Below are positions 41,731 to 50,761 of a stretch of DNA of 64,000 bases, one piece after another. The first letter of the stretch is position 1. Each line of letters opens with the position of its first letter. The stretch is from positions 2,228,794 to 2,292,793 of the forward strand of contig NZ_GL872413.1 in the NCBI RefSeq assembly GCF_000192225.1, read 5' to 3'. The DNA comes from Capnocytophaga sp. oral taxon 338 str. F0234 (lineage in GTDB: Bacteria; Bacteroidota; Bacteroidia; Flavobacteriales; Flavobacteriaceae). A model generated the notes under the pieces. The model did not search any database. It had not been told where the DNA came from and was given only the letters and a program-made list of their open reading frames with translations. Both the position numbers and the translations under genes were made by a program.

Positions 41731-41819
41731 AATATTTTTCTATTAATAAGAGAGATAATCAAAATATATTTCTTTAAAAAATATATTAATTTATCAGTAT
41801 TTAATACAATTATAGAGAG

Positions 41820-41827
41820 CAAAGATA
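41820..41827 (-). promoter_or_regulatory. DUF5686 gene promoter -7 element
   Basis: TATCTTTG on the minus strand, followed by CTC, about 90 bases before the start codon at 41730. Confidence 0.5.
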
Positions 41828-41852
41828 ATAAAAAAATCAATAATAGATATAC

Positions 41853-42836
41853 TTATAAGGATAATTTTTTAAGTGATTCTTCTATTAGCGTGTAAGAGAA
41901 CGGGATTGCTTGGAGTATCTTTGTTCCATCATAGCATGTCCTTTGTTGTAGTGTTTGTAGCATCTTAGAAGATAATTGTCTTCTCTTACCAAAAAAAGAA
42001 AGAAAGGCATCAATATAGGAAAGTCCTCGTAAGGCAGTCCTATTCAACAAACGCTTTTTAGGTAATGTAGGGTGTAACTGTTGTAACTTATCAAAGAATT
42101 CTCTATAAAGCAAATTCTCTCCATTAAGAATGAATCCCTCATTCTCAATAGAAGATTCTACAAGTAGTCGCATAGCATGTGCTACATCAGATGCGGTAAC
42201 AAAACCTGTCCCACCTTCGGTCACATAGGGCAACCGACAAAGTTTCTTTACATTTATAGCTGGATGTTGCTCCACTCCTACACCTATAATTACCGACGGA
42301 TATACTACTATGGCAGGCAGTCCTTCCTGTATGCCTCTCCATACTTCCATCTCGGCACTATACTTACTAAGAGCATATTCTCGCCCCTTCTCCCTCTGGG
42401 GTTCTTGCTCTGTCTGTTCCGTAACAATGGAGCCCTTTTTAGGGGTAAAAGTAGCTATACTACTTACATAGCAAAGTTTCTTGACTCCTTCTTCTAAGGC
42501 TACATTCACTACATTAGTTGTTCCTTCCACATGACTTCTAAAGAGTTCCTGGGTATCTTTTGGGTCAAAGGACACCTTCCCTGCACAGTGATACAGTTGT
42601 GTTGTCCCTTTCAAGGCTTCTGTAAGGGCGGGAATATCTAATACATCTGCCTGTATCCATTCTATTCTCTCTATCAAAGAAATAGCTGATGGACAATAAG
42701 TCTGGAATATACGTTGTAATAATGAAGTGTCTTTATTCTTTCGGTACAAAGCTCTTATAGGAGAAGTAGTATGAGAGAGCAGTTCGTAAAGCAGATGTGC
42801 TCCTAATAAGCCTGTAGCTCCTGTTACCACTATCAT
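41853..42836 (-). CDS. NAD(P)-dependent epimerase/dehydratase family protein (extended SDR)
   Basis: 327 residues. The N-terminal Rossmann motif VVTGATGLLGAHLLYELL (TGxxGxxG) and the catalytic Tyr-Lys in YALSKYSAE place it in the extended short-chain dehydrogenases, with CAGKVSFDPKD and NVALEEGVKKLCYVSSIAT in between, as in dihydroflavonol reductase-like members. The substrate is unknown. Its start overlaps the stop of the upstream small gene by four bases. Confidence 0.88.
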   Translation of the reverse strand: MIVVTGATGLLGAHLLYELLSHTTSPIRALYRKNKDTSLLQRIFQTYCPSAISLIERIEWIQADVLDIPALTEALKGTTQLYHCAGKVSFDPKDTQELFRSHVEGTTNVVNVALEEGVKKLCYVSSIATFTPKKGSIVTEQTEQEPQREKGREYALSKYSAEMEVWRGIQEGLPAIVVYPSVIIGVGVEQHPAINVKKLCRLPYVTEGGTGFVTASDVAHAMRLLVESSIENEGFILNGENLLYREFFDKLQQLHPTLPKKRLLNRTALRGLSYIDAFLSFFGKRRQLSSKMLQTLQQRTCYDGTKILQAIPFSYTLIEESLKKLSL

Positions 42837-43150
42837 AGAAGTACATATTTGGTAAATATTTCCTTTTCAGATACTCCTTCAAAAATCTCAAAAAGAAGTT
42901 TCTGCAAATCTATTATTTGTACAGTGGTGAACACACATAGGTATTTCCCTCCACAGAAGGTAAGTATCTCAATTCCTGGTTGAGAATAATCAAAATGTGA
43001 GGTAAGGTCAATAGCCTGCACTTTACCACGAAACTCCAAAAGTTCACAAAAACGAAACTCTAGGGTCTGTTCAGGCATTTCTACATAAAACCTCCGATCA
43101 TTGGTTTTTTGATAAATACGATAATATTTTGAAATTCCTATGGTTTTCAC
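42833..43150 (-). CDS. Hypothetical protein
   Basis: 105 residues, cytoplasmic, alternating strands (RRFYVEMPEQTLEFRFCELL, KYLCVFTTVQIIDLQKLLFE) with a C-terminal helix. No family recognised. The four-base overlap with the epimerase gene suggests a shared operon and function. Confidence 0.65.
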   Translation of the reverse strand: MKTIGISKYYRIYQKTNDRRFYVEMPEQTLEFRFCELLEFRGKVQAIDLTSHFDYSQPGIEILTFCGGKYLCVFTTVQIIDLQKLLFEIFEGVSEKEIFTKYVLL

Positions 43151-43215
43151 AAGGGCAAAAATAAATCATTTTTTTTGAATACTAAAAATAAGTTATCAAC
43201 ACTTATATTAAAGAG

Positions 43216-44016
43216 TTATAACTTATAATGACCTTTCAGCAATTTTTCAAAACACTTGCTAGGTAATACCTTCTTCAAAACAATAGAGAACCTTTCTAAG
43301 AATTTCCCTTTTACATAATGTACTTTAGGATGTCTCTTACAGATGATTCTATAAATTGTTTTTGCCAAAATCTCCGGAGCCTGTCCTTTATCTACATCCT
43401 CATTCATTAAAGGGAGAGCTTGCACATATTGCTTATAAGGGGAATTCTCAAAAGCTGGCGTATGGAAGCGTCGAGAAGCTATATCGGTAGCTACATCACC
43501 TGGAGCTAAGGTGCAGAATTCAATTCCAAACTGCTGAGTTTCCATACGTAGTGTTTCTGTGAGTAAAGAAAGGGCTCCCTTGCTAGCAGAATACCCTCCT
43601 CTGAAAGGTAAGCCCATATAGGCTGCTACCGAAGTAATATTAATAATAAGTCCTTTCCTTTGGGCTCGCATAGTAGGAAGTATTGCCTGAATGGTACGTA
43701 TAGCTCCAAAAAAATTCGTTTGAAAAGCATTCTCCAAAGCATCAATAGGGGTCTCTTCTATAGCTCCTGTAATACCTACCCCTGCATTATTAATAAGAAT
43801 ATCTATATGACCTTCTTTCTCCAAGATATGAGCCACTCCTGCCCTTACTGAGTCCTCCTGTCTCACATCCATTGCTAGCAAAACAAAGGTCTTAGGAGTC
43901 TCCTTAGGTTGCCTTGCCGCACCATACACTATATAGCCCTTGCTTGCTAAATATTCTGCTGTAGCCTTTCCTATACCTGAGGAAGCTCCCGTGATAAGTA
44001 CTACTTCTTTTTCCAT
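43216..44016 (-). CDS. Classical short-chain dehydrogenase/reductase
   Basis: 266 residues. GASSGIGKATAEYL (cofactor loop), DILINNAGVG (NNAG), the catalytic Ser in NITSVAAYMG and Tyr-Lys in GYSASKGAL are intact. VLLAMDVRQEDSV suggests the adenine-binding Asp. The C-terminus (KGKFLERFSIVLKKVLPSKC) is basic and may contact the membrane. The substrate is unknown. The promoter TACTTTTG lies on the minus strand at 44049-44042. Confidence 0.9.
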   Translation of the reverse strand: MEKEVVLITGASSGIGKATAEYLASKGYIVYGAARQPKETPKTFVLLAMDVRQEDSVRAGVAHILEKEGHIDILINNAGVGITGAIEETPIDALENAFQTNFFGAIRTIQAILPTMRAQRKGLIINITSVAAYMGLPFRGGYSASKGALSLLTETLRMETQQFGIEFCTLAPGDVATDIASRRFHTPAFENSPYKQYVQALPLMNEDVDKGQAPEILAKTIYRIICKRHPKVHYVKGKFLERFSIVLKKVLPSKCFEKLLKGHYKL

Positions 44017-44041
44017 TAATTTTATTGTATCTAAACGAGGA

Positions 44042-44049
44042 CAAAAGTA
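44042..44049 (-). promoter_or_regulatory. SDR gene promoter -7 element
   Basis: TACTTTTG on the minus strand followed by TCC, 26 bases before the start codon. A divergent plus-strand TAAATTTG near 44113-44120 serves the aminotransferase. Confidence 0.5.
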
Positions 44050-44150
44050 ATCTTTAAAAAGAAAATAGGCAAATTTTTTTCCTTTTTCTATTTCTTAATA
44101 TGAAGAAAAAACGTAAATTTGTATCCTGTAAAACATAACTTTCGTAAATT

Positions 44151-45341
44151 ATGAATCAATTTTTATCCCACCGCGCAAATAATATGACTCTCTCAGCTAC
44201 CTTAGCGATGGCTGCAAGAGCCAGAGAACTTAAAGGACAAGGCAAAGACATTATCAGTCTTAGTTTAGGAGAACCTGATTTTGCTATTCCTGACTTTATA
44301 AAGGAAGCTGCTATTGAGGCTATTCATCAGAATTATAGCAAGTACTCCCCTGTAGATGGTTATATGGAGCTAAAGGAGGCTATCTGCGAAAAATTCAAAA
44401 AGGACAACCATCTTACTTATACACCTTCTCAGATAATCGTCTCCACTGGGGCAAAACAGTGTCTCTCTAATATAGCTTTAGTGATGCTTAATCCTGGTGA
44501 TGAAGTAATTCTCCCTACCCCTTATTGGGTCAGTTATTCCGATATTACTAAGATTGCCGAGGGAGTCCCTGTGGAAATTCCTACTACTCTTGAGAGTCAT
44601 TTCAAGATAACTCCTGAACAATTAGAAGCTGCTATTACCCCCCGCACTAAGATGGTATGGCTCAGTTCTCCAGGAAACCCAAGTGGAGCCATTTACTCTC
44701 GCCAAGAGTTAGAAGCCCTAGCTGAAGTGCTAAGAAGGCACCCCAATATCTTCTTCCTCTCTGATGAGATATATGAGCACATTAACTATATAGGGCAGCA
44801 TACCTCTATGGCAGAAATAGAAGGGATGTATGAACGTACTATCACAGTAAACGGTCTCTCCAAAGCCTTTGCTATGCCTGGATGGCGTATGGGATATATG
44901 GGAGCTCCCCAGTGGATTATCAAAGCTTGTACCAAAATGCAAGGACAAATTACCAGTGGTGCTAATAGTATTGCCCAACGTGCTAGTATCGCAGCCCTGA
45001 AAGCACCCTTGAGCAATATACAATACATGATAGATGCCTATCGTCATCGCCGTGATGTGGTATATCAACTTCTTTGTAAGATAGAAGGATTCAAAACCAA
45101 TATTCCTGACGGAGCTTTCTACTTCTTCCCTGATATTTCTTATTATTTCGGGAAAACCTTACGAGGCAAGACAATCCACAATGCGGGTGATCTTGCTCTT
45201 TACTTATTGGAAGAAGCCCATGTAGCCACTGTAACAGGAGAGGCTTTTGGAAATAGCCACTGCATCCGCCTTTCTTACGCCACCAGTGAGGAAGATCTTA
45301 GGGAAGCTCTTCGCCGTATTAAGGAAGCTGTAACCCTCTAA
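44151..45341 (+). CDS. aspC: Aspartate aminotransferase (class I/II, PLP)
   Basis: 396 residues. ISLSLGEPDFAIPDFIKEAA (N-terminal), the PLP-lysine in NGLSKAFAMPGWRMGYMGAP, the STGAKQCLSN loop and the C-terminal substrate Arg in NSHCIRLSYATSEEDL (Arg of the IRLSYA motif) are typical of the subgroup Ib aspartate/prephenate aminotransferases. It interconverts aspartate and oxaloacetate with glutamate as amino donor. The rhodanese gene follows by 11 bases. Confidence 0.92.
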   Translation: MNQFLSHRANNMTLSATLAMAARARELKGQGKDIISLSLGEPDFAIPDFIKEAAIEAIHQNYSKYSPVDGYMELKEAICEKFKKDNHLTYTPSQIIVSTGAKQCLSNIALVMLNPGDEVILPTPYWVSYSDITKIAEGVPVEIPTTLESHFKITPEQLEAAITPRTKMVWLSSPGNPSGAIYSRQELEALAEVLRRHPNIFFLSDEIYEHINYIGQHTSMAEIEGMYERTITVNGLSKAFAMPGWRMGYMGAPQWIIKACTKMQGQITSGANSIAQRASIAALKAPLSNIQYMIDAYRHRRDVVYQLLCKIEGFKTNIPDGAFYFFPDISYYFGKTLRGKTIHNAGDLALYLLEEAHVATVTGEAFGNSHCIRLSYATSEEDLREALRRIKEAVTL

Positions 45342-45352
45342 AATACAATATC

Positions 45353-45670
45353 ATGAATGACATACAACATGTTACACCCGAAGAAGCGTGGAAACTCACA
45401 AAGCAAGGTACTCTCCTTGTAGACGTGCGGGAAGCCAATGAAGTAGCTCAGAAGTGTTATAAAGTAAATCACTACCTGCATCTGCCTCTTTCCACCCTTA
45501 CAGAGAACTTTGCTCAAATTCCCACTGATAAAACGGTAATTATTGCCTGTCATTCAGGGGGACGTAGTCAGAAGGCTATTGCTTTTCTCTTAGAACAAGG
45601 TTATAAGAAACTTCTGAACTTAGATGGAGGAATCCTCTCTTGGGAAAAAGCAGAATTACCTATTATATAA
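45353..45670 (+). CDS. Rhodanese-like domain protein
   Basis: 105 residues, one rhodanese domain. LVDVREANEVAQ is the CH2A-like motif and the active-site loop reads VIIACHSGGRSQKAIAFLLE, with the catalytic Cys. It is small and cytoplasmic, of the GlpE/PspE type, and would carry persulfide sulfur. It is in an operon with the aminotransferase. Confidence 0.92.
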   Translation: MNDIQHVTPEEAWKLTKQGTLLVDVREANEVAQKCYKVNHYLHLPLSTLTENFAQIPTDKTVIIACHSGGRSQKAIAFLLEQGYKKLLNLDGGILSWEKAELPII

Positions 45671-45672
45671 TA

Positions 45673-45702
45673 TAAGGGGCTATCCTTTCAGATAGCCCCT
45701 TA
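45673..45702. terminator. Bidirectional terminator
   Basis: TAAGGGGCTATC and GATAGCCCCTTA form a perfect 12-base stem around CTTTCA. It lies between the convergent rhodanese and lipoprotein genes. Confidence 0.88.
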
Positions 45703-45706
45703 TAAT

Positions 45707-46105
45707 CTATTTGCGCTTAAATATCGTATAGCTATTCTCTATAAGATTAGTAAGACGAAGATGTGCCCCATTATCCTCTAATGCATAGTAATAATAGTGA
45801 AATTCACCATCTTTTTTTATCCTACTTTTCCCATTTTCTTTATCTATTATATAATCATACTCGTCAATTTGAGATTTACAATCTTGATTTTCTTTCCAAT
45901 ATTCATAATAAGTAAAGTGATTTTTTGTAATAATAACTTTTGACTGTTTATTACAACTATTAATAGGAGTTTCCACCTTTTGCCTTACTATCTTTATAGG
46001 GACCCATTCATCTACGATAGAAGTTCCTGTTCTTTCTCCTTCACTTTTACTGCAAGCAGTAGCTATCGCTACTAAACTTGCTAAGATTAAAAAATTTTTT
46101 TTCAT
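45707..46105 (-). CDS. Lipocalin-like small lipoprotein
   Basis: 132 residues. The lipoprotein signal is FLILASLVAIATAC with the lipobox Cys at 18. The rest is beta-rich with many aromatic residues (HFTYYEYWKENQDCKSQIDE, EFHYYYYALEDNGAHLRL), the pattern of Bacteroidota lipocalin-like lipoproteins that bind small ligands or act in the envelope. The assignment to that family is tentative. The promoter TACATTTG lies on the minus strand at 46132-46125. Confidence 0.8.
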   Translation of the reverse strand: MKKNFLILASLVAIATACSKSEGERTGTSIVDEWVPIKIVRQKVETPINSCNKQSKVIITKNHFTYYEYWKENQDCKSQIDEYDYIIDKENGKSRIKKDGEFHYYYYALEDNGAHLRLTNLIENSYTIFKRK

Positions 46106-46270
46106 TAATTATTAATTTTTGGTGCAAATGTAAAACAGAAAAACAAATTAATCTTAAGTTTTTCTTGAATTTAACAAGAATATAACTTTTTAATAAATTA
46201 TCCCCCTCAAAATACATTAAAAAGTTAATAAAATCCGAATAAAATATTACAAAATAAATTCAGAAATCTC
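46106..46270. other. AT-rich intergenic region between lipoprotein and rpsA
   Basis: Contains the minus-strand TACATTTG promoter element of the lipoprotein gene (46125-46132); otherwise AT-rich sequence in which I see no gene or clear structure. Confidence 0.5.
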
Positions 46271-46302
46271 TTGCTTTATATCAAAATAAAATCGTACTTT
46301 TG
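46271..46302 (+). promoter_or_regulatory. rpsA promoter
   Basis: TTG (46271-46273), 21 bases, TACTTTTG (46295-46302), followed by CAAAA. It gives a leader of about 110 bases. Confidence 0.7.
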
Positions 46303-46321
46303 CAAAATCTTTGAGTTTTCA

Positions 46322-46400
46322 CAAGGGGGAAGATATACCATATAATATATGTATTACTAACCTATGCTATCTGTGCTCCTCCCCTTGACCTATAGCATAG
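46322..46400 (+). promoter_or_regulatory. rpsA mRNA leader with H-type pseudoknot potential
   Basis: Two interleaved helices: CAAGGGG (46322-46328) with CCCCTTG (46381-46387), and CTATGCTAT (46362-46370) with ATAGCATAG (46392-46400). The order A-B-A'-B' makes a pseudoknot. It ends 20 bases before the rpsA ATG, so it could control translation by S1 itself, as autogenous leaders do in other bacteria. That role is inferred. Confidence 0.6.
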
Positions 46401-46419
46401 TTAACTTTTTTTATCAGCA

Positions 46420-48177
46420 ATGGCTGAAATCACTAAAGAACAACAAGAACAGTTGGACAATTTCAACTGGACTAAGTATGAACAGGGTATTGACCAAGTA
46501 GACCAAGACAAATTAGACGAATTCGAACGTTTAGTTAAGGATAACTTCGTAGATACCCAAACCGATGAGCTCGTAATGGGTACTGTAACTCACCTTACTG
46601 ACCGTGAAGCAATCATTGACATCAATGCCAAGAGCGAAGGAGTTATCTCCCTTAATGAATTCCGTTACAACCCCTCTCTAAAAGTAGGAGATAAAGTAGA
46701 AGTACTTGTGGATGTACGTGAAGACAAAACAGGGCAGCTCGTTCTTTCTCACAAAAAAGCTCGTACTATCAAAGCATGGGACAGAGTCAATGCTGCCTTT
46801 GAAAGTGGAGAAATTGTTAATGGTTTTGTAAAATGTAGAACCAAAGGAGGTATGATTGTAGATGTATTCGGTATAGAGGCTTTCCTTCCTGGCTCTCAAA
46901 TAGATGTGAAACCTATCCGCGACTACGACCAGTTTGTGAATAAAACTATGGAATTCAAAGTGGTAAAAATCAACCATGAATTCAAGAATGTAGTAGTATC
47001 CCATAAGGCTCTTATTGAGGCAGATATAGAGGAACAAAAACGTGAAATCATAGGACAACTTGAAAAAGGACAAGTCCTTGAAGGGGTTGTGAAGAACATT
47101 ACCTCTTACGGGGTATTTGTAGATCTTGGAGGAGTAGACGGTCTTATCCACATTACCGATCTTTCTTGGTCACGTATTAACCACCCTACTGAAGTATTAG
47201 AACTTGATCAGAAAATTAATGTGGTTATCCTTGATTTTGATGACAATAAGTCACGTATCCAATTAGGGTTGAAACAACTACAAAAACATCCTTGGGAAGC
47301 TCTTCCTGCTGACCTCAAAGTAGGAGATAAAGTAAAAGGTAAGGTTGTAGTCATTGCTGATTACGGAGCCTTTGTAGAAGTAGCCGATGGGGTAGAGGGA
47401 CTCATCCATGTCTCTGAAATGTCATGGAGTACTCACCTTCGCTCTGCACAAGATTTCGTAAATATAGGAGATGAAGTAGAAGCCGTTATCCTTACTTTGG
47501 ACAGAGACGAGAGAAAAATGTCCTTAGGTATTAAGCAACTAACTGTAGATCCATGGACAGATATTACAGCTAAATATCCTGTAGGTTCACGCCATATAGG
47601 TACCGTACGTAACTTTACCAACTTTGGTGTATTTGTAGAATTAGAAGAGGGTATTGATGGGCTTGTTTACATCTCTGACCTTTCTTGGACTAAAAAGATT
47701 AAACATCCATCCGAATTCTGCTCTGTAGGAGATAAAATGGAAGTCGTAGTCCTTGAACTTGATGTAAATACACGCAAGCTTGCCTTAGGACACAAACAAT
47801 TGGAACCTAATCCTTGGGACAAGTATGAAACTGAATTCGCTGTAGGTACCATCCACCAAGGTACTATCTCTAAAATTACCGACAAAGGAGCTACCGTTCC
47901 TTTCAATGAAGATATTGTAGCTTTTGTTCCTTCTCGTCATTTGGAAACCGAAAGTGGTAAGAAGTTAGGTAAAGGAGAAACGGCTGATTTCAAAATCATT
48001 GAATTCAGTAAAGAATTCAAACGTGTAGTAGCTTCCCATACTGCGATCTTCAAAGAAGAAGAAGAAAAAAATGTAAAAGAAGCTGCAGCGCAACCTACTC
48101 AACAAGTAGAAAAATCCACTTTGGGGGACTTGGATGTACTCCAAGAGCTCAAAGATAAAATGGAAAAAGGACAATAG
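46420..48177 (+). CDS. rpsA: 30S ribosomal protein S1
   Basis: 585 residues with six S1/OB-fold repeats (about 45-112, 127-195, 212-282, 299-369, 386-456, 473-540). Key repeats include GVFVDLGGVDGLIHITDLSW, GAFVEVADGVEGLIHVSEMS and GVFVELEEGIDGLVYISDLS. S1 binds mRNA at the 30S subunit and helps start translation, which matters in Bacteroidota where Shine-Dalgarno sequences are rare. The C-terminal tail is acidic/coiled. It is followed by a strong terminator. Confidence 0.97.
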   Translation: MAEITKEQQEQLDNFNWTKYEQGIDQVDQDKLDEFERLVKDNFVDTQTDELVMGTVTHLTDREAIIDINAKSEGVISLNEFRYNPSLKVGDKVEVLVDVREDKTGQLVLSHKKARTIKAWDRVNAAFESGEIVNGFVKCRTKGGMIVDVFGIEAFLPGSQIDVKPIRDYDQFVNKTMEFKVVKINHEFKNVVVSHKALIEADIEEQKREIIGQLEKGQVLEGVVKNITSYGVFVDLGGVDGLIHITDLSWSRINHPTEVLELDQKINVVILDFDDNKSRIQLGLKQLQKHPWEALPADLKVGDKVKGKVVVIADYGAFVEVADGVEGLIHVSEMSWSTHLRSAQDFVNIGDEVEAVILTLDRDERKMSLGIKQLTVDPWTDITAKYPVGSRHIGTVRNFTNFGVFVELEEGIDGLVYISDLSWTKKIKHPSEFCSVGDKMEVVVLELDVNTRKLALGHKQLEPNPWDKYETEFAVGTIHQGTISKITDKGATVPFNEDIVAFVPSRHLETESGKKLGKGETADFKIIEFSKEFKRVVASHTAIFKEEEEKNVKEAAAQPTQQVEKSTLGDLDVLQELKDKMEKGQ

Positions 48178-48209
48178 TGGTTTAGTTTTTTTCATAATTT
48201 TTGTTTTAG

Positions 48210-48245
48210 GGTACTACTTTGTTCAAAGGTAGTACCTTTTTTACT
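48210..48245 (+). terminator. rpsA terminator
   Basis: GGTACTAC pairs with GTAGTACC, extended by CTTTG/CAAAG, followed by six T. It overlaps the upstream part of the sulfatase frame and helps decide the sulfatase start. Confidence 0.85.
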
Positions 48246-48263
48246 TTTTTAAATCTATTTTTT

Positions 48264-50198
48264 ATGAAATCTATTCGTATTAATGAATATCTAGTATTCT
48301 TATATCGCATTTTTTTAATCTATTTCTTTTATACTATTGCTCGTGGATTATTCATTTACTTTAACCATGGCATGATGGGAGATTATAGTACTCTCAAACT
48401 CTTGTTTTATGGTTTGGCTTTTGATAATTGCGCCATAATGTATCTCAATCTGATCTTTATATTAATGAGTTTATTGCCTTTATGGGTAAATACATATCCC
48501 CAATTTCAAAAAATCATCTTTTGGGTATATTTTATTCCTAATATAATAGGCTATGCCTCCAATTTTATAGATATGGCCTACTATCCTTTTAGCAAATCAC
48601 GGCTTACCTCAGCATCATTTGCAGTAATAGAGCATGAACAGAACAAAACTAACTTATTTTTCACCTTCTTAATGGACTATTGGTATCTGTTCTTGGGCTT
48701 CTTCTTATTAATTGCAATTTGGATATTCCTTTATACCCGCGTGAAGGTTAATCAAACTCCTATTCTGAGAAAAACACCTTATTATAGCTGGTCTACCTTG
48801 TTCTTTTTAGGTTTTGGCACTTTAATAATGATGGCTATCCGTGGAGGAGGTTTCACTACAGATACACGTCCTATTAATATGTTGGATGCCAGTCGCCATG
48901 TAAATATCACAGCTCAAGCTGACGCTATCCTCAATACTCCCTTTTGCCTTATTCGTAGCATAGGAAAGAACAAAGGATTTAGAGAATATCAGTTTGTAGA
49001 TGAACAATATATCAATAAAAATATAAAACCAATCAAACAGTATGATCGAGAAGTAACTAACAAACCTAATATAGTTCTTTTTATCTTAGAAAGCTTTGGA
49101 AAAGAATATTGGGGATGCATGAATACCAAAACTCATATTCCTAATTTTAAGTCCTATACACCTTTTTTGGACTCCTTAGCACAACATTCTTTTGTAGTAG
49201 ATAATGCCTATTGTACAGGAAGACAATCCATTCATGGCATGTCCTCCATGCTAGCTGGTATTCCCTCCTTTCAAGTGGCTTATACTTCTTCTCCTTATGT
49301 GAAGCAACCTACTCAATCCTTAGTCTCTATTGCTAAGGAGATGGGGTATGATACATCCTTTTTCCATTCTGCTCCTAACGGTTCTATGGGCTTTTTAGGC
49401 TTCTCTAATATCTTAGGTTTTGACCATTATTATGGAAAAACAGAATATAATAATGACGATGACGATGATGGTCATTGGGGAATTTGGGATGAACCTTTCT
49501 TTCAATATATGTGCCGCATTTATTCTGAGAAAAAACAACCTTTTTTAGGAAATATATTTACTCTTTCCTCACACCACCCTTTCCAAATTCCTAAGAAGTA
49601 TGAAGGAAAATTTGATAAAGGAAACTTACAGATTCACCAATGTATTGGTTATACGGATTATGCTCTCAAACAATTCTTTGCTTGTGCCAAAAAACAACCT
49701 TGGTATCAAAACACAATCTTTGTCTTTGTTAATGATCATCCTAATCAGACCTATTATGACCTATACAAACAGCCGATTACCAATATGGGGGCTGCCATTA
49801 TGTTTTTCAGCCCTAATTCTAATTTAGTTCCTACAAAAGTTTTTTCTGAAATTTCTCAGCAAATTGATATCTATCCTTCATTAGTGGATCTAATGGGTTA
49901 TCACAAACCTTTCCGTTCATGGGGACGTAGTCTCTTTGCAAACAAAGCAGATGAAACGCCTCGTGCCTTTATCTCCGATGCTACAATGTATCAGATGATG
50001 CAAGGTAATTATATTTATATTCTTGATGAAAACGGAAAGGTAAACGGCATTTATCATCAAGCGGACGGAGCCTTGAAGAATAACCTCTTAGGCAAAGAAG
50101 ATAATGCTGAAATTCAAAAAGGAATCAAAGACCTTAAAGCCTTTGTACAGGATTATATGGATAGGATTATCCATCATAAATTAGATCCTGAAAAATAA
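48264..50198 (+). CDS. LTA synthase family sulfatase (membrane phosphotransferase)
   Basis: 644 residues from ATG 48264 (MKSIRINEYLVFLYRIF). The longer frame begins at TTG inside the rpsA terminator. Five hydrophobic segments occupy residues 1-200; the sulfatase/alkaline-phosphatase-like domain follows (about 270-600). VLFILESFGKEYWG gives the metal Glu, CTGRQSIHGMSSMLAGIPS the nucleophile Thr region, and DHPNQ and FVNDH later metal ligands. It has an acidic insert NNDDDDDGH. It would transfer phosphoglycerol or phosphoethanolamine to an envelope glycan or lipid; Gram-negative members are not well defined. Confidence 0.87.
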   Translation: MKSIRINEYLVFLYRIFLIYFFYTIARGLFIYFNHGMMGDYSTLKLLFYGLAFDNCAIMYLNLIFILMSLLPLWVNTYPQFQKIIFWVYFIPNIIGYASNFIDMAYYPFSKSRLTSASFAVIEHEQNKTNLFFTFLMDYWYLFLGFFLLIAIWIFLYTRVKVNQTPILRKTPYYSWSTLFFLGFGTLIMMAIRGGGFTTDTRPINMLDASRHVNITAQADAILNTPFCLIRSIGKNKGFREYQFVDEQYINKNIKPIKQYDREVTNKPNIVLFILESFGKEYWGCMNTKTHIPNFKSYTPFLDSLAQHSFVVDNAYCTGRQSIHGMSSMLAGIPSFQVAYTSSPYVKQPTQSLVSIAKEMGYDTSFFHSAPNGSMGFLGFSNILGFDHYYGKTEYNNDDDDDGHWGIWDEPFFQYMCRIYSEKKQPFLGNIFTLSSHHPFQIPKKYEGKFDKGNLQIHQCIGYTDYALKQFFACAKKQPWYQNTIFVFVNDHPNQTYYDLYKQPITNMGAAIMFFSPNSNLVPTKVFSEISQQIDIYPSLVDLMGYHKPFRSWGRSLFANKADETPRAFISDATMYQMMQGNYIYILDENGKVNGIYHQADGALKNNLLGKEDNAEIQKGIKDLKAFVQDYMDRIIHHKLDPEK

Positions 50199-50236
50199 TT
50201 AATAATCAATAGATTATAAATAAAGAGTTAATAATT

Positions 50237-50266
50237 TTGTGCTTATATTTTTATTTTGTAAATTTG
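50237..50266 (+). promoter_or_regulatory. fur-purA-DUF4270 promoter
   Basis: TTG (50237-50239), 19 bases, TAAATTTG (50259-50266), 21 bases before the ATG of the Fur-family gene. Confidence 0.7.
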
Positions 50267-50287
50267 TCGCCAAATAGATAATTTCTT

Positions 50288-50755
50288 ATGGGAACTAGTA
50301 CAGAAAATCAAGAAATAGTAAAAAAAGTTTTTACCAAATATTTGGAAGAACATGCTCACAGGAAAACCCCTGAACGTTACGCTGTCCTTCAGGAAATCTA
50401 TGATAGTGACGAACATTTTGATATTGAGTCCCTCTATATCAAAATGAAAAACAAGAATTATCGTGTAAGTCGTGCTACTCTTTATAATACCATAGAAATT
50501 CTCTTGGATTGTGGGCTGGTACGTCGCCACCAATTCGGGCAAAACCAAGCCCACTACGAGAAGTCATATTTTGACCGCCAGCACGACCATGTAATCCTAA
50601 CCGATACAGGGGAAGTAGTGGAGTTCTGCGACCCTCGTATACAAGCTATCAAGCAAACTATAGAAGAAGTGTTTGATATAAAGATAGATAACCATTCCCT
50701 TTATTTCTATGGTACTCGTAACAAAAAAGAAAATACTAACGATTCTCAAAAATAA
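50288..50755 (+). CDS. fur: Fur family transcriptional regulator
   Basis: 155 residues. The winged helix (about 25-85) includes [20 protein letters not shown], the recognition helix of Fur proteins, and the metal/dimer domain has [16 protein letters not shown] and EFCDPRI. The structural-zinc CxxC pairs of E. coli Fur are absent (one Cys in EFCD). It would repress iron-related genes when loaded with Fe2+. The paralogues Zur or PerR cannot be excluded. purA follows by six bases. Confidence 0.88.
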   Translation: MGTSTENQEIVKKVFTKYLEEHAHRKTPERYAVLQEIYDSDEHFDIESLYIKMKNKNYRVSRATLYNTIEILLDCGLVRRHQFGQNQAHYEKSYFDRQHDHVILTDTGEVVEFCDPRIQAIKQTIEEVFDIKIDNHSLYFYGTRNKKENTNDSQK

Positions 50756-50761
50756 TCAATC

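Noticed and set aside
48219-48263. Upstream TTG start for the sulfatase gene
   Set aside because: It lies inside the rpsA terminator hairpin; ATG at 48264 gives a normal membrane-protein N-terminus.
50288-50755. Zur or PerR identity for the Fur-family gene
   Set aside because: The metal-binding pattern does not clearly favour Zur or PerR; left as Fur family without a finer call.
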